Shown: positions 18,809 to 27,654 of the stretch, in pieces
Layout: each line of letters opens with the position of its first letter
Numbering within the stretch: the first letter of the stretch is position 1
Origin: JACKAN01 sp964502735
GTDB taxonomy: Bacteria; Bdellovibrionota; Bdellovibrionia; Bdellovibrionales; UBA1609
Direction: 5' to 3'
Assembly (NCBI GenBank): GCA_964502735.1
Contig: CAZCYD010000017.1
Span: 1 to 48,377 of the forward strand
DNA length: 48,377 bases
Program-made: the position numbers and the translations under genes
The notes under the pieces: model-generated
What the model was told of the DNA's origin: nothing
Database searches by the model: none
What the model saw: the letters and a program-made list of their open reading frames with translations, nothing else

Positions 18809-19328
18809 TATCTATAAGACCCTCAGGTAAAGACATCTGAATCTTATGTTCTTCGAAAAGAATTTTCACAATAAATTCATCCACTAGAGGTATAGAGACC
18901 TCTCCATACTTACCTTTCACTAAAAGTAAATCCTGGGCACCATTAGATCCAAATCCCTCGACAATCCCTATACTGTCTCCATTATTGAAGACTTCAAACC
19001 CTGTGATTTCAAATAGGTAAAAGTCGTTTTCATCCTTAGTCTGAAGTATTGATGTAGGCAACAACATATATTTACCTTTAAGAGCTTCGGCTTCAGTGCG
19101 ATTTGTGACTTCATCTAACTTAAATAAGAGTCCATCTTTTACTCTTTTTACCTCCTTTATAGAGTAAGTTTTTAAATTTAAGGGAGATTCATAATCTGAC
19201 AGAATTAGCTGTTCCAAAGACTCTAGCCAATCTGCTCGTTTTGATCGAAGCTTTATGTAGATGTCTCCACGCAGCCCATGAGCATCTTTGACACGCCCTA
19301 CACTGTAGTACTCAGAACCCAAATTCAA
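18801..19328 (-). CDS. rimM: 16S rRNA processing protein RimM
   Basis: Ribosome-assembly factor that binds S19 and helps mature the 3' domain of 16S rRNA. The N-terminal RimM domain shows YYSVGRVKDAHGLRGDIYIK. The C-terminal PRC-barrel shows FNNGDSIGIVEGFGSNGAQD, LLLVKGKYGEVSIPLVDEFI and a final MSLPEGLID. The length of 175 aa is normal. It overlaps trmD by 8 bp. A 173-bp spacer separates it from khpA. Confidence 0.95.
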   Translation of the reverse strand: MNLGSEYYSVGRVKDAHGLRGDIYIKLRSKRADWLESLEQLILSDYESPLNLKTYSIKEVKRVKDGLLFKLDEVTNRTEAEALKGKYMLLPTSILQTKDENDFYLFEITGFEVFNNGDSIGIVEGFGSNGAQDLLLVKGKYGEVSIPLVDEFIVKILFEEHKIQMSLPEGLIDNE

Positions 19329-19501
19329 ACTCCAAACTGATCTTATCAGTTACCGGCAAGGAAACTTTTACCACAAAGTCCCCAATCCAAACAAAAAAAG
19401 CCAGGTTTACCCTAGCTTTTGCGAGTGTGCTTTTTCGAGTGTGCCTTTTCAAGTATTTTTTGGAAACAAAGAACAAAGAACTCAGAAACAAAAGAAATCG
19501 T

Positions 19502-19747
19502 CTACTCAACGATTTCTAGTACACTTCTTTTTTGAAGTTTAGTGCTCGCGGCGTTCAAGATGGTTCTCATAGAACGTGCTGTTCTACCTTGTTTACCTAT
19601 AACCTTACCAAGATCATCCTTTGCCACTTTGAGTTCAACAACGGTTGTCTGCTCTCCGGCCACTTCATTAACTTCAACGTCCTCCGGATGATCGACCAAG
19701 GACTTTGCCATAAACTCAACTAAATCTTTCAAGCTTGAATGATCCAT
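19502..19747 (-). CDS. khpA: KH-domain RNA-binding protein KhpA
   Basis: Small (81 aa) single-KH RNA-binding protein. It shows VVELKVAKDDLGKVIGKQG with the GxxG loop as GKQG, and ARSMRTILNAAS after it. In several bacteria KhpA pairs with KhpB/Jag to regulate translation and cell division. The ATG has GGAG seven bases upstream. Its place between rpsP and rimM is the standard one. The upstream gap of 400 bp contains the assembly gap. Confidence 0.95.
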   Translation of the reverse strand: MDHSSLKDLVEFMAKSLVDHPEDVEVNEVAGEQTTVVELKVAKDDLGKVIGKQGRTARSMRTILNAASTKLQKRSVLEIVE

Positions 19748-20147
19748 TTTATCGCTCCCACTTTATAAACCTGTCTGTTCTTATCTACTTTTATATCCAC
19801 TTTTATATNNNNNNNNNNNNNNNNNNNNNNNNNNNNNNNNNNNNNNNNNNNNNNNNNNNNNNNNNNNNNNNNNNNNNNNNNNNNNNNNNNNNNNNNNNNN
19901 NNNNNNNNACTTTTATATCCACTTTTATATATACTTTTTCTGTTTTATTTTTTATTTCTATTTTTTGCTTTGCTCTCGTTTACTCTTCTCGCGTTTACTT
20001 CTTTTACGTACTTCTTTTCACATTCACTTTTAAACTGAGTCTAAATCTCTCTGCTGAATTAATTATTTCTAAATGCCTCTAAACTAAATTCTAAGCAATC
20101 AGAAGTAAAATAGATAGATCTTCTAAATCACAAAAAAAATTCTAGCC
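19748..20147. other. Intergenic rpsP-khpA region with 12-bp tandem repeats and a 100-N assembly gap
   Basis: No gene is visible. Positions 19809-19908 are exactly 100 N. Both edges carry the same 12-bp unit, ACTTTTATATCC, in tandem, so the gap was probably caused by an unresolved tandem array of unknown length. To the right is T/C-rich low-complexity DNA (plus strand) running up to the rpsP stop. A khpA promoter or part of the rpsP leader RNA could lie inside the unsequenced part. Confidence 0.9.
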
Positions 20148-20402
20148 TCAAGCCTTGAGGGAACCCTGAGCCTTTTTAATTAAGAACTGAACTCTTTTTG
20201 TTGGTTGAGCACCTTTTTTAATCCACTCATTTGCCTTTTCAAGATTAAAGACAAGACCTGGATCTTTACCCCTTGGACTTGGGTTGTAAGTCCCAAGTAC
20301 TTCTAGAAACTTTCCTTTAGCTGCCCTGCGCGAATCTGCAACCGTTATCCTATACTGAGGGTTATGAGCACATCCGCCGCGAGCCAATCTAATAACTACC
20401 AT
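20148..20402 (-). CDS. rpsP: 30S ribosomal protein S16
   Basis: 84-aa ribosomal protein of the small subunit. Diagnostic segments are MVVIRLARGGCAHNPQYRIT, ADSRRAAKGKFLEVLGTYNP and VFNLEKANEWIKKGAQPT. The ATG has an AGAGGAGA ribosome site. It is the first gene of the rpsP-khpA-rimM-trmD-rplS order, downstream of ffh. Confidence 0.98.
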   Translation of the reverse strand: MVVIRLARGGCAHNPQYRITVADSRRAAKGKFLEVLGTYNPSPRGKDPGLVFNLEKANEWIKKGAQPTKRVQFLIKKAQGSLKA

Positions 20403-20733
20403 AGAACTATTCTCCTCTTGTTCAACTACAGAGTCTCAGATGATTACACTTTTTCAAATACATGTGCAAGTTTAATTTCCTCAATAATTTCAACCCTGAT
20501 GCCATCTCTGACTCACTATAATAAAAAACCATCTGTAATTTAAAAAACTTAATCGTCGCATACAACATTTTGAAATAACAAGGCTTTTCTTGGCAGAACT
20601 TTTGTACAGAAGGCACGTAACCCTCATGCGAACCCTGAGGGAAGCAAAAATATTTAAGAATAAGAACATAGGGCCCAATCGCCCTTTTTGATTAATTTTC
20701 AATTTGTCAAAGCCTTAAAGCCTAATGGCGAGT
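20403..20733. other. 331-bp gap between ffh and rpsP
   Basis: Two overlapping open frames of 64-70 codons exist here on the minus strand, but they are Lys/Phe/Cys-rich, lack ribosome sites and resemble no family. I treat the region as non-coding leader or promoter DNA for rpsP. No convincing hairpin terminator for ffh was found. Confidence 0.6.
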
Positions 20734-22080
20734 TTAAAAAGGAAAACCACCCCCTCCACGTCCTCCCATGCCCATCTTCATAAATCTAGACATCATTTTT
20801 TTAGACTCTTCAAATTGACGGATAAACTTATTGACGTCACTTACCTGAGTCCCACTGCCCATAGCGATTCTTTTGCGGCGCGAACCATTTAGAATTCTAT
20901 GATCGCTGCGCTCTTTTTGCGTCATCGACTGAATAATAGCCTCTATTTTTTTAATTTCCTTCTCTGGAGGGGCCATGTTTTTAACATTTTTCATCATCTG
21001 ACCCATGCCAGGCATCATACCCAAAATACTTTCTAGTCCACCCAATTTTTTCATCGTGTGTATCTGCTTTAAAAAATCGTCAACAGTGAATTCGTTGCGC
21101 GCCATTTTTTTCGCTGTCGCCTTAGCTTCTTTTTCGTTAATAACTTCTTGGGCTCTCTCCACCAGAGTGACAACATCGCCCATATCTAATATTCGTGAAG
21201 CTAATCTGTCCGGATGAAAAACCTCGAGGTTAGCTACCTTTTCACCCACGCCCAAAAATTTTATTGGAACACCCGTCGCTTCCCGAATACTCAAGGCGGC
21301 ACCACCCCTAGCATCACCATCAACCTTAGTTAATACGAGACCCGTCAAGCCCATGGCATGGTGAAACCCCTCCGCAACGTTTACGGACTGCTGCCCCAAC
21401 ATAGCATCGGCCACCAAAAGAACTTCGTTGGGAGTCCATATTTTCTTTAAGTCTCGAAGCTCCGTCATTAATTCTTCATCAATCTGTAAACGACCGGCCG
21501 TATCCACTATTAAGACTTCAATCATTTCTTCGCGCGCCCAAGCCTTGGCTTGTTCTAATAATTCTTGTGGCCGTTTAGTGGGATCTGAGTCAAATACAGG
21601 CAAGTTATTCTGTTTACCTAACGTCTTGAGCTGCTCAATAGCTGCGGGTCTATAAATATCTACGGGAAGAAGGCCAGGTTTTTTTCCATGTTTTTGCCTG
21701 AGATAAAGCGCTAACTTTGCAGACGTCGTTGTTTTTCCAGTACCTTGAAGACCAACTAAAAAAATAACTGATGGCCGGCCTGGCTGACTGTCTTTAAAGT
21801 TTAAAGGTACAGACTCCCCTCCCAATACCCTTACAAGCTCATCCTGTACAATTTTAGTAAACTGTTGACCGGGAGAAACAGAATCATAAACCTTTTCACC
21901 TAAAGCTTTCTCTTTGACTTTATCAACAAAAGATTTAACCACCTTAAAGTTGACATCAGCCTCTAAAAGACTAAGGCGAATTTCTTTTATAGCCTCTTCG
22001 ATGTTTTTTTCTGTGATCCGGCTCTGACCTCGAACTTTTTTTAAACTTCCTAAAATCTTATCGCTTAAATTCTCAAACAT
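20734..22080 (-). CDS. ffh: Signal recognition particle protein Ffh
   Basis: GTPase that, with 4.5S RNA, targets membrane proteins to the Sec machinery. The N domain is followed by the G domain with GLQGTGKT at 110-117, DTAGRLQIDEEL and TKVDGDARGG. The methionine-rich M domain has GMMPGMGQMM and the RNA-binding GSRRKRIAMGSG. The tail is glycine- and methionine-rich, and the 448-aa length is normal. It starts one base after the ABC permease stop, so it probably shares a transcript with the ABC transporter. Confidence 0.98.
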   Translation of the reverse strand: MFENLSDKILGSLKKVRGQSRITEKNIEEAIKEIRLSLLEADVNFKVVKSFVDKVKEKALGEKVYDSVSPGQQFTKIVQDELVRVLGGESVPLNFKDSQPGRPSVIFLVGLQGTGKTTTSAKLALYLRQKHGKKPGLLPVDIYRPAAIEQLKTLGKQNNLPVFDSDPTKRPQELLEQAKAWAREEMIEVLIVDTAGRLQIDEELMTELRDLKKIWTPNEVLLVADAMLGQQSVNVAEGFHHAMGLTGLVLTKVDGDARGGAALSIREATGVPIKFLGVGEKVANLEVFHPDRLASRILDMGDVVTLVERAQEVINEKEAKATAKKMARNEFTVDDFLKQIHTMKKLGGLESILGMMPGMGQMMKNVKNMAPPEKEIKKIEAIIQSMTQKERSDHRILNGSRRKRIAMGSGTQVSDVNKFIRQFEESKKMMSRFMKMGMGGRGGGGFPF

Positions 22081-22081
22081 T

Positions 22082-22870
22082 CTACCACCTTGTAAACACA
22101 GCTTTCTTTAAGCTTCTCCACGCAATGAGGTACACAACAAATAGACTAAAAAAGGAAATTCCATAAGCCGAGGCCACAGAAATATCACTTTGATCTAATA
22201 TTCCATACCTAAACCCATTGATGATATAAAGTAAAGGGTTGAACTTGGAAAGTTGTTGCCAAAAAGGATGTAGACTTTCCAAACTGAAGAAGACTCCCCC
22301 CAAGTATATTAACGGGGTCAAAATAAAGCTCCCAACAGAACTCATCTGATCAAAGGTTTGAGCCCAAAAGGCCACAGAAATACCTAGCATTCCAAAAATA
22401 AGTCCGCCCAGCACACAAAAACTAATAAATTCGAAAGGATGGGCAATTCCCATAAAATCTGAAAAATAAACATAATGAAAAATCTGCCCCACAAGAAAGG
22501 TGATTCCTCCAACTATGAGGCCTCGCGTCAACCCCCCTAAAGCCATGGCCCATATAATTTGATGATTATTAAGAGGGGTCACCTTAAGATCCTGCAAATC
22601 ACCACTAAATTTTCCACTAATTATAGAAGATGAAGAGTTTTGATAGGCATTGTTGAGAATTCCCATCATTACAAGGCCCGGTATAATAAAAACCAAATAA
22701 GATATACCGCTTTTAAGTTGAATACTTTCTCCTAAACTCACACCAAATATCAAAAGATAAAGAGTTGATGTTACTAGTGGTGTTAGAACTGTCTGAATAA
22801 CCACTTTGTAAAAGCGTCGAAGCTCTTTGTAATACAACATTAAAAATGAAATAAAAGGCTGTAATTTCAT
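22082..22870 (-). CDS. ABC-2 type transporter permease
   Basis: 262-aa integral membrane subunit with about six spans and the ABC-2 pattern (LLMFYYKELRR-like N-terminus, LVFIIPGLVMMGILNNAYQNSS, FWAQTFDQMSSVGSFILTPL). It pairs with the ATPase encoded immediately upstream, overlapping it by 4 bp (ATGA). Such exporters move lipids, polysaccharides or drugs; the substrate cannot be deduced. The NodJ/YadH-like GIFFSLESLHP-type loop is present as GGVFFSLESLHPFW. Confidence 0.9.
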   Translation of the reverse strand: MKLQPFISFLMLYYKELRRFYKVVIQTVLTPLVTSTLYLLIFGVSLGESIQLKSGISYLVFIIPGLVMMGILNNAYQNSSSSIISGKFSGDLQDLKVTPLNNHQIIWAMALGGLTRGLIVGGITFLVGQIFHYVYFSDFMGIAHPFEFISFCVLGGLIFGMLGISVAFWAQTFDQMSSVGSFILTPLIYLGGVFFSLESLHPFWQQLSKFNPLLYIINGFRYGILDQSDISVASAYGISFFSLFVVYLIAWRSLKKAVFTRW

Positions 22871-23727
22871 TTATTACCCGAATGAGATAGGATGGATTTA
22901 AAAGCACCTTCAAGAGATCCATCTCGAATAGATAAGTTCTCAACGTCTTTTAATGTCAATGAGAGTTCATCGAAGAGCTCGGCAATTGATTTTGTGTAAG
23001 GCAGATTGTGAATTTGAATTTGAGAATTAAACATAAAAGAGACCTCTCGGTGTGTTAGCTCCTGAATTAAACCTCTTGTGTTCCCCACTTTAACAAGTTC
23101 GCCATTATTAATAACACCGACTCGATTACAAAGCTCCTCCGCCTCTTCGAGATAATGAGTAGTTAAAAGTATGGAAACCCCCTGGGCCTGCAGTTCGCGA
23201 ACAAATGCCCATAGAGACTCTCTGAGCTCAATATCTACTCCGGCAGTGGGTTCATCCAACAACAATAACTTCGGCTCGTGAACAAGAGCTTTAGCTACTA
23301 AGAGCCGACGCTTCATACCTCCACTTAATTGACGAACCTTTTTATCTTTATGCTCCCAGAGCCCCAGCTTGTTTAATAAATGATCAATTTTTTCATTGTT
23401 ATTGATGATTCCATAATAACCAGAGTGTATGTCTAAGATTTCACGAACACTAAAGAAACCATGATGTATCAGTTCTTGGGGAACAAAACCCATGCAAAAC
23501 TTAGACTTTGTGGGTTCTTTTTCAACATCGTAGTCAAAGACTTTCACCTGACCCGAACTAGGGAACTCTAACGTCACTATACACGAAATAATAGAGGTCT
23601 TACCCGCCCCATTGGGCCCAAGCAAACCAAATATCTCACCAGGCTCTATAGAGAAACTCACATCTTTAACCGCCAATAAGTCCCCATAAGACTTAGATAA
23701 GTGAGTAACAACTAAGGGTATAGCCAT
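22867..23727 (-). CDS. ABC transporter ATP-binding protein
   Basis: 286-aa nucleotide-binding subunit. Walker A is GLLGPNGAGKTS, the signature is LSGGMKRRLLVAKAL, Walker B is LLLLDEPTAGVD and the H-loop is TTHYLEEAEEL. The Q-loop and D-loop are normal. The ATG has AAAGGAG nine bases upstream. It is the first gene of a likely ATPase-permease-ffh transcript and is divergent from the HD-GYP gene. It is closest in style to CcmA/YadG-type exporters. Confidence 0.95.
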   Translation of the reverse strand: MAIPLVVTHLSKSYGDLLAVKDVSFSIEPGEIFGLLGPNGAGKTSIISCIVTLEFPSSGQVKVFDYDVEKEPTKSKFCMGFVPQELIHHGFFSVREILDIHSGYYGIINNNEKIDHLLNKLGLWEHKDKKVRQLSGGMKRRLLVAKALVHEPKLLLLDEPTAGVDIELRESLWAFVRELQAQGVSILLTTHYLEEAEELCNRVGVINNGELVKVGNTRGLIQELTHREVSFMFNSQIQIHNLPYTKSIAELFDELSLTLKDVENLSIRDGSLEGAFKSILSHSGNK

Positions 23728-23840
23728 AAGTCTAGGCTCCTTTCTGCTTATTGTGGTATTTTTGGTACAGATTTATTCTTTTCTATATCACATGAGAATT
23801 TTATTGTTAACCTAGTATTCATTAGCACCGATAGATAGTC

Positions 23841-24821
23841 ATGGAAAAAAGACAGGAAAAGATGATTCCTATTCCCATTGATGACATTATTAATGGGATG
23901 ACAACACCCGTTGACCTCTATGTAAGACTCTCGGAGTCAAAGTATATTCTAATATCCAAAGAAGGTACAACTACACAAAAAGACAGACTTTCAAGTTACA
24001 AAGATAAAGAGCTTTCTTATCTTTGGACGCCTTATTCTAGTTACTACAAATTGGCGAGACAAAATATAGCCATCGCTGGTGTTGCTGTATCAAAGCAACA
24101 CCTAAACGAGAGCACAAAAACTAAATTTATTGCAAGCGCCGCAAATGCCGTATTTGAACAACTTGGACAAATTGGCATTAGTAAAGAGACCTTCGAAAAT
24201 GTAAGGCAAATTTCTGAGGCCACCGTGGCTCTTGTACAATCGCACAGCGATCTATCTAAGATGTTTGAAAGTTTTGAGAGATACGACAATTATTTACTAA
24301 AACACTCCCTGGCCGTGAGTGTCGTTTCTGTGATGCTTGCCCATGAGATGGGCTGGAAAAACAAACTAACCCTTGAAAAGGTCTCACTTGGAGGAATGCT
24401 CCACGACATTGGCAAAATGTCTATGCCCCCACAATTGCTGAGTAAACCTAAGGCTTTAATGAATTATGAAGAATTACAACTCTATGAGTTGCACCCCTAC
24501 CGAGGTATGGAAATGGTCACCTCTTTAGGAGTTGTACCCGACGATGTGGTTTCTATAGTCTATGAGCACCATGAAAACGCCCTCGGACAAGGCTTTCCCC
24601 GACGCCTCAGAGACCTCAAAATTCACCCCTTAGCTAAAGTGGTAGCTTTAGCAGATGAGTTTACTAACTTAACAGTAAAGACCCCTAACCACCCTAATCC
24701 TCTGCAACCTAAAGACGCAGTTGTATATATTGACAAAATTATGGGCCAACCTTTTAATAAGGACTGCTATAGAGCTTTATGCAGATTAATACTTAAAGAG
24801 TCTGTAAAATCAGCATCTTAA
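23841..24821 (+). CDS. HD-GYP domain protein (putative c-di-GMP phosphodiesterase)
   Basis: 326-aa cytoplasmic protein. The N-terminal 130 residues are an adaptor-like region (IPIDDIINGMTTPVDLYVRL). The HD-GYP domain follows: HSLAVSVVSVMLAHEMGW, the HD pair in LHDIGK at about 188, ELHPYRGMEM, and HHENALGQGFP near 242-252. The last motif departs from the canonical HHExxDGxGYP, with Leu for the Asp and Phe for the Tyr, so activity could be altered. HD-GYP proteins are common in Bdellovibrio, which uses c-di-GMP to control predation. MutS-like follows by 30 bp. Confidence 0.9.
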   Translation: MEKRQEKMIPIPIDDIINGMTTPVDLYVRLSESKYILISKEGTTTQKDRLSSYKDKELSYLWTPYSSYYKLARQNIAIAGVAVSKQHLNESTKTKFIASAANAVFEQLGQIGISKETFENVRQISEATVALVQSHSDLSKMFESFERYDNYLLKHSLAVSVVSVMLAHEMGWKNKLTLEKVSLGGMLHDIGKMSMPPQLLSKPKALMNYEELQLYELHPYRGMEMVTSLGVVPDDVVSIVYEHHENALGQGFPRRLRDLKIHPLAKVVALADEFTNLTVKTPNHPNPLQPKDAVVYIDKIMGQPFNKDCYRALCRLILKESVKSAS

Positions 24822-24851
24822 AACCCAAAACCCTTCGTTGAAACAGCAGGC

Positions 24852-26627
24852 ATGGAAAAAAGACTAAAAAAACTCGAGCAACTGGCCTCAACCTATCAAG
24901 CAAAACTTCAGAAATTTAGAAACTGGCGCCTACTTGTAGGCCTATTGACTATTATATTTTTTTTCACAGGGTCTCTTTCAAAGTGGACGCCTTTTCTATT
25001 TTTTGCATTAATGACCCTTGCCATTTCCTATTTTGTCCTAGTCGCCGCCACTCGAAAGCTTGATTTTTTTATTTCCCAACTACAACACCTAAGATCTTTT
25101 TACCAAAGAACTGAACTGCGAAAACAGGCGAAGCACTTTCATGCGTCACCACCTCTAAATGAACACTCGGATCAACTTCAAACTTTAGCTATGGACCTCC
25201 ATTTGACTGGCAAAGTTTCACTCTTAGGACTTTTAGATGAAACGATTACTGAAATGGGACAAAAAAAACTTGTTCTCAACCTTATCGATCCCAAGATGGA
25301 CAGAGAACTTATACTCAACAGACAAAAAACTATTAAGCAAATGGCTAGGAATTGGTGGAGCTTGCTACGACTCAAAGTGGCTTCAATGTCCGAAAGGGCT
25401 CATAACCTAAGTGAAATCGAGAAAGAGATTAAAAGACCTTTGATTGGTTCGAACTTCCAAAAAGTATTCACCTCACATTTAGTGCTTTTTTTCATTGTCT
25501 GGGGAGGGATCACTCTAAATTTTATCTATGGGAACAAAATTAATCCCATGATTTTTTTTACTGTTTATCTTTTTTATTCTTTAGCGACAAGATCTCAAAT
25601 CGCCTCTGTTTTTCAACGCTCTCACGATATCGCCAATCACCTTATGAAACTCAAGCCAGTTGCTGATTTTATTGAGCACAAAAAATCTTCTGCGTTAATT
25701 CAAAAATACTTTTCACAAGCTCTTCACTTGAATCTGAGTTCTGAGCTAAAAAATTTGAGCCGATGGACCGCGTTTTTAAGCGTTCAAGCTCACCCCCTGG
25801 TTCATATTGTCCTTAATAGTTTGTGCCCATGGGACTACATTTTCAGTTATTTAACAGAGAAATGGAGAATGGGGGTTAGTAAAAGCTTACCCTCTGCGCT
25901 CGAAGAGTTAGCTGACTTTGAAGTTTTAATGTGCCAAACTCTTTTTTATCACTTTCATACTCAAACCTTCCCTAGTTTTAGCCAAGACAATAGCATAAGC
26001 TTTGAATCTCTTCGCCACCCACTTATAAATCAAAAGTCATCGGTGGAAAATAGTTTTTCTAAGAACAGCTCTACAAAATTGATCATAATTACGGGTTCAA
26101 ACATGTCGGGAAAGTCGACGTTTTTAAGAACTTTTGGAGTTAATCACACATTAGCTTTAATGGGCTGTCCTATTTTTGCTAAATCATTTCAGAGCCCCCT
26201 TCTGCCTATAAGGAGCTGTCTGAAAGTGCACGACTCCCTTGAACAAGGGCTTTCCACCTTTTATTACGAGGTCAAGCAAGTGGCAGACATGATTAACTCA
26301 GCAAAAGAAGGTAAACCTTTTATTTACCTAATTGATGAAATCTTTAGAGGAACAAATAATAAGGAGCGTTTGATCGGCAGCCAAGCGGTTATACGCGAAC
26401 TTTTAAGCTTTGAGATCACCGGATTTATCAGTACTCACGATTTAGAACTTACTCATTTGGCCGAAAAAAACACAAACATTAAAAATTATCATTTTAGAGA
26501 TGATGTTAGTGATGATGTCAATCAAGGCAAAGAGTTGATTTTTTCTTACAAGATTCAACCTGGCCCCTGTCCGACTACAAATGCCCTCAAGATTATAGCC
26601 AGGGAAGGCATTCGCCTCGAGTTATAG
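24852..26627 (+). CDS. Membrane-anchored MutS-family ATPase
   Basis: 591 aa. The C-terminal third is a MutS domain V ATPase: Walker A TGSNMSGKST at about 414-423, Walker B YLIDEIFRGTN near 492, and STHDLELTHLAE. The mismatch-binding domains I and II are absent. The N-terminus instead carries two hydrophobic spans (WRLLVGLLTIIFFFTG and PFLFFALMTLAISYFVLV), and a second hairpin lies near 215-250. A MutS core/lever-like helical region lies between. It is therefore unlikely to be a mismatch sensor. The start lies 30 bp after the HD-GYP gene. Confidence 0.85.
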   Translation: MEKRLKKLEQLASTYQAKLQKFRNWRLLVGLLTIIFFFTGSLSKWTPFLFFALMTLAISYFVLVAATRKLDFFISQLQHLRSFYQRTELRKQAKHFHASPPLNEHSDQLQTLAMDLHLTGKVSLLGLLDETITEMGQKKLVLNLIDPKMDRELILNRQKTIKQMARNWWSLLRLKVASMSERAHNLSEIEKEIKRPLIGSNFQKVFTSHLVLFFIVWGGITLNFIYGNKINPMIFFTVYLFYSLATRSQIASVFQRSHDIANHLMKLKPVADFIEHKKSSALIQKYFSQALHLNLSSELKNLSRWTAFLSVQAHPLVHIVLNSLCPWDYIFSYLTEKWRMGVSKSLPSALEELADFEVLMCQTLFYHFHTQTFPSFSQDNSISFESLRHPLINQKSSVENSFSKNSSTKLIIITGSNMSGKSTFLRTFGVNHTLALMGCPIFAKSFQSPLLPIRSCLKVHDSLEQGLSTFYYEVKQVADMINSAKEGKPFIYLIDEIFRGTNNKERLIGSQAVIRELLSFEITGFISTHDLELTHLAEKNTNIKNYHFRDDVSDDVNQGKELIFSYKIQPGPCPTTNALKIIAREGIRLEL

Positions 26628-26727
26628 ATGTTCCTATTGACACATCCTTTTTTTTAACCCATATTGTGGAAACTTCATCATAATTACTTATTAAGTGTTA
26701 AGACGAATACTTCTGAATACTTAAAGA

Positions 26728-26751
26728 TTTGATATGATATTTGATATGATA
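26728..26751 (+). promoter_or_regulatory. Tandem 12-bp repeat carrying two TATGAT -10-like boxes before tRNA-fMet
   Basis: TTTGATATGATA occurs twice head to tail. Each unit contains TATGAT, and the second (26745-26750) is about 16 bp upstream of the tRNA 5' end, the right distance for a promoter with a short leader. No good -35 box is apparent. Confidence 0.5.
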
Positions 26752-26766
26752 AATGACACTTTTTGA

Positions 26767-26843
<77 letters not shown>

Positions 26844-26859
26844 ATTTTTGGAGTTTTCG

Positions 26860-27216
26860 TTGGCCTCCTTGGTTGAACTTGAAAAAGCTATAAACTCCCT
26901 TGAGACAGCTCTCAATAGCCCCAAAACAGATCTTAATAGAGACGCAAGTATTCAGCGATTTGAGTTTTGCGTTGAACTTTCGTGGAAAACTGCAAAAAAA
27001 ATGGCGGGATCATCTAGTGTACTGCCAAAATCAGTAATTCGCGAGTTGGCAAATCAAGGTCTTATTAGCAACCCTGAGTCTTGGTTTAATTATATCGATG
27101 CCAGAAATTTAAGTTCTCATACTTATAAAGAAGACTTAGCCGAAAAAGTCTACTCTGTTGCTATCGAGTTTTTACCAGATGGCAAATCTTTAGTCGAAAA
27201 ATTAAAAAAATTATGA
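26860..27216 (+). CDS. HEPN-like nucleotidyltransferase substrate-binding protein (toxin-like partner)
   Basis: 119-aa HI0074/TIGR01987-type protein. It shows ASIQRFEFCVELSWKTAKKM, PKSVIRELANQGLIS, and the RNLSSHTY segment that carries the R-x4-6-H HEPN RNase motif. In HEPN-MNT toxin-antitoxin pairs, the HEPN partner is an RNase and the MNT partner AMPylates it. I choose the TTG at 26860 because GGAG lies at 26850-26853; an earlier in-frame TTG at 26848 would leave no room for a ribosome site. It overlaps the MNT gene by 4 bp and starts 16 bases after the tRNA CCA end. Confidence 0.87.
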   Translation: MASLVELEKAINSLETALNSPKTDLNRDASIQRFEFCVELSWKTAKKMAGSSSVLPKSVIRELANQGLISNPESWFNYIDARNLSSHTYKEDLAEKVYSVAIEFLPDGKSLVEKLKKL

Positions 27217-27512
27217 AATTTGGCCTAAATCAAAAAGATTGGAACCTTGTTAGTGCTCTGGTTATAGAACCCTTGAAAAAAAATGGGGCTAGAGTTTATA
27301 TTTTTGGTTCAAGGGCTACAGGGAAAAATAGAGAATTTTCAGACCTAGATATTCTGTACTCTATTAAAGATAAGCCACCCCTGCATACTATAGGTCAAAT
27401 TAAAGATGATATCGAAGACAGTCACCTTCCCATAAAGGTTGACATCGTTGATCTAGACGAACTAGCACCTTCCTATATGGAACAGATTCTAAAAGAACGA
27501 GTTGAGGTTTAA
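27213..27512 (+). CDS. MNT-family minimal nucleotidyltransferase
   Basis: 99-aa HI0073-like nucleotidyltransferase. The active site is visible as YIFGSRATG followed by SDLDILY, supplying the GS and DxD metal ligands. A third acidic residue lies in VDIVDLDEL. It is the antitoxin-like partner of the HEPN gene (ATGA overlap). A second, decayed copy of its last nine codons lies at 31641-31667, on the far side of the GNAT-PEPC and nitrilase genes. Confidence 0.9.
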   Translation: MKFGLNQKDWNLVSALVIEPLKKNGARVYIFGSRATGKNREFSDLDILYSIKDKPPLHTIGQIKDDIEDSHLPIKVDIVDLDELAPSYMEQILKERVEV

Positions 27513-27654
27513 CAAATCTGTGGTTCTATGGTTCTACGGTTCTATTTGATCTCGGATCTCTGGATAAACGGCGTCAATTGAGTGCAATTTAAAAAACTGA
27601 AATTAAAAATTTGATCCAGGTCCACCGGTGGTGAGTAGGAGGTCGCCGTCGACA

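Noticed and set aside
19312..19509. 65-codon frame between rimM and khpA
   Set aside because: It overlaps both neighbours, is basic and Phe/Lys-rich, contains a short internal DNA repeat, and resembles no family. Probably a chance frame in the 173-bp spacer.
20422..20702. Two overlapping 64-70 codon frames between ffh and rpsP
   Set aside because: No ribosome site, odd composition and mutual overlap. Treated as non-coding.
27560..27580. Similarity of GGATAAACGGCGTCAATT to the centre of the 44.7-kb palindrome
   Set aside because: About 16 of 20 positions match but no inverted arm is present, so chance cannot be excluded.
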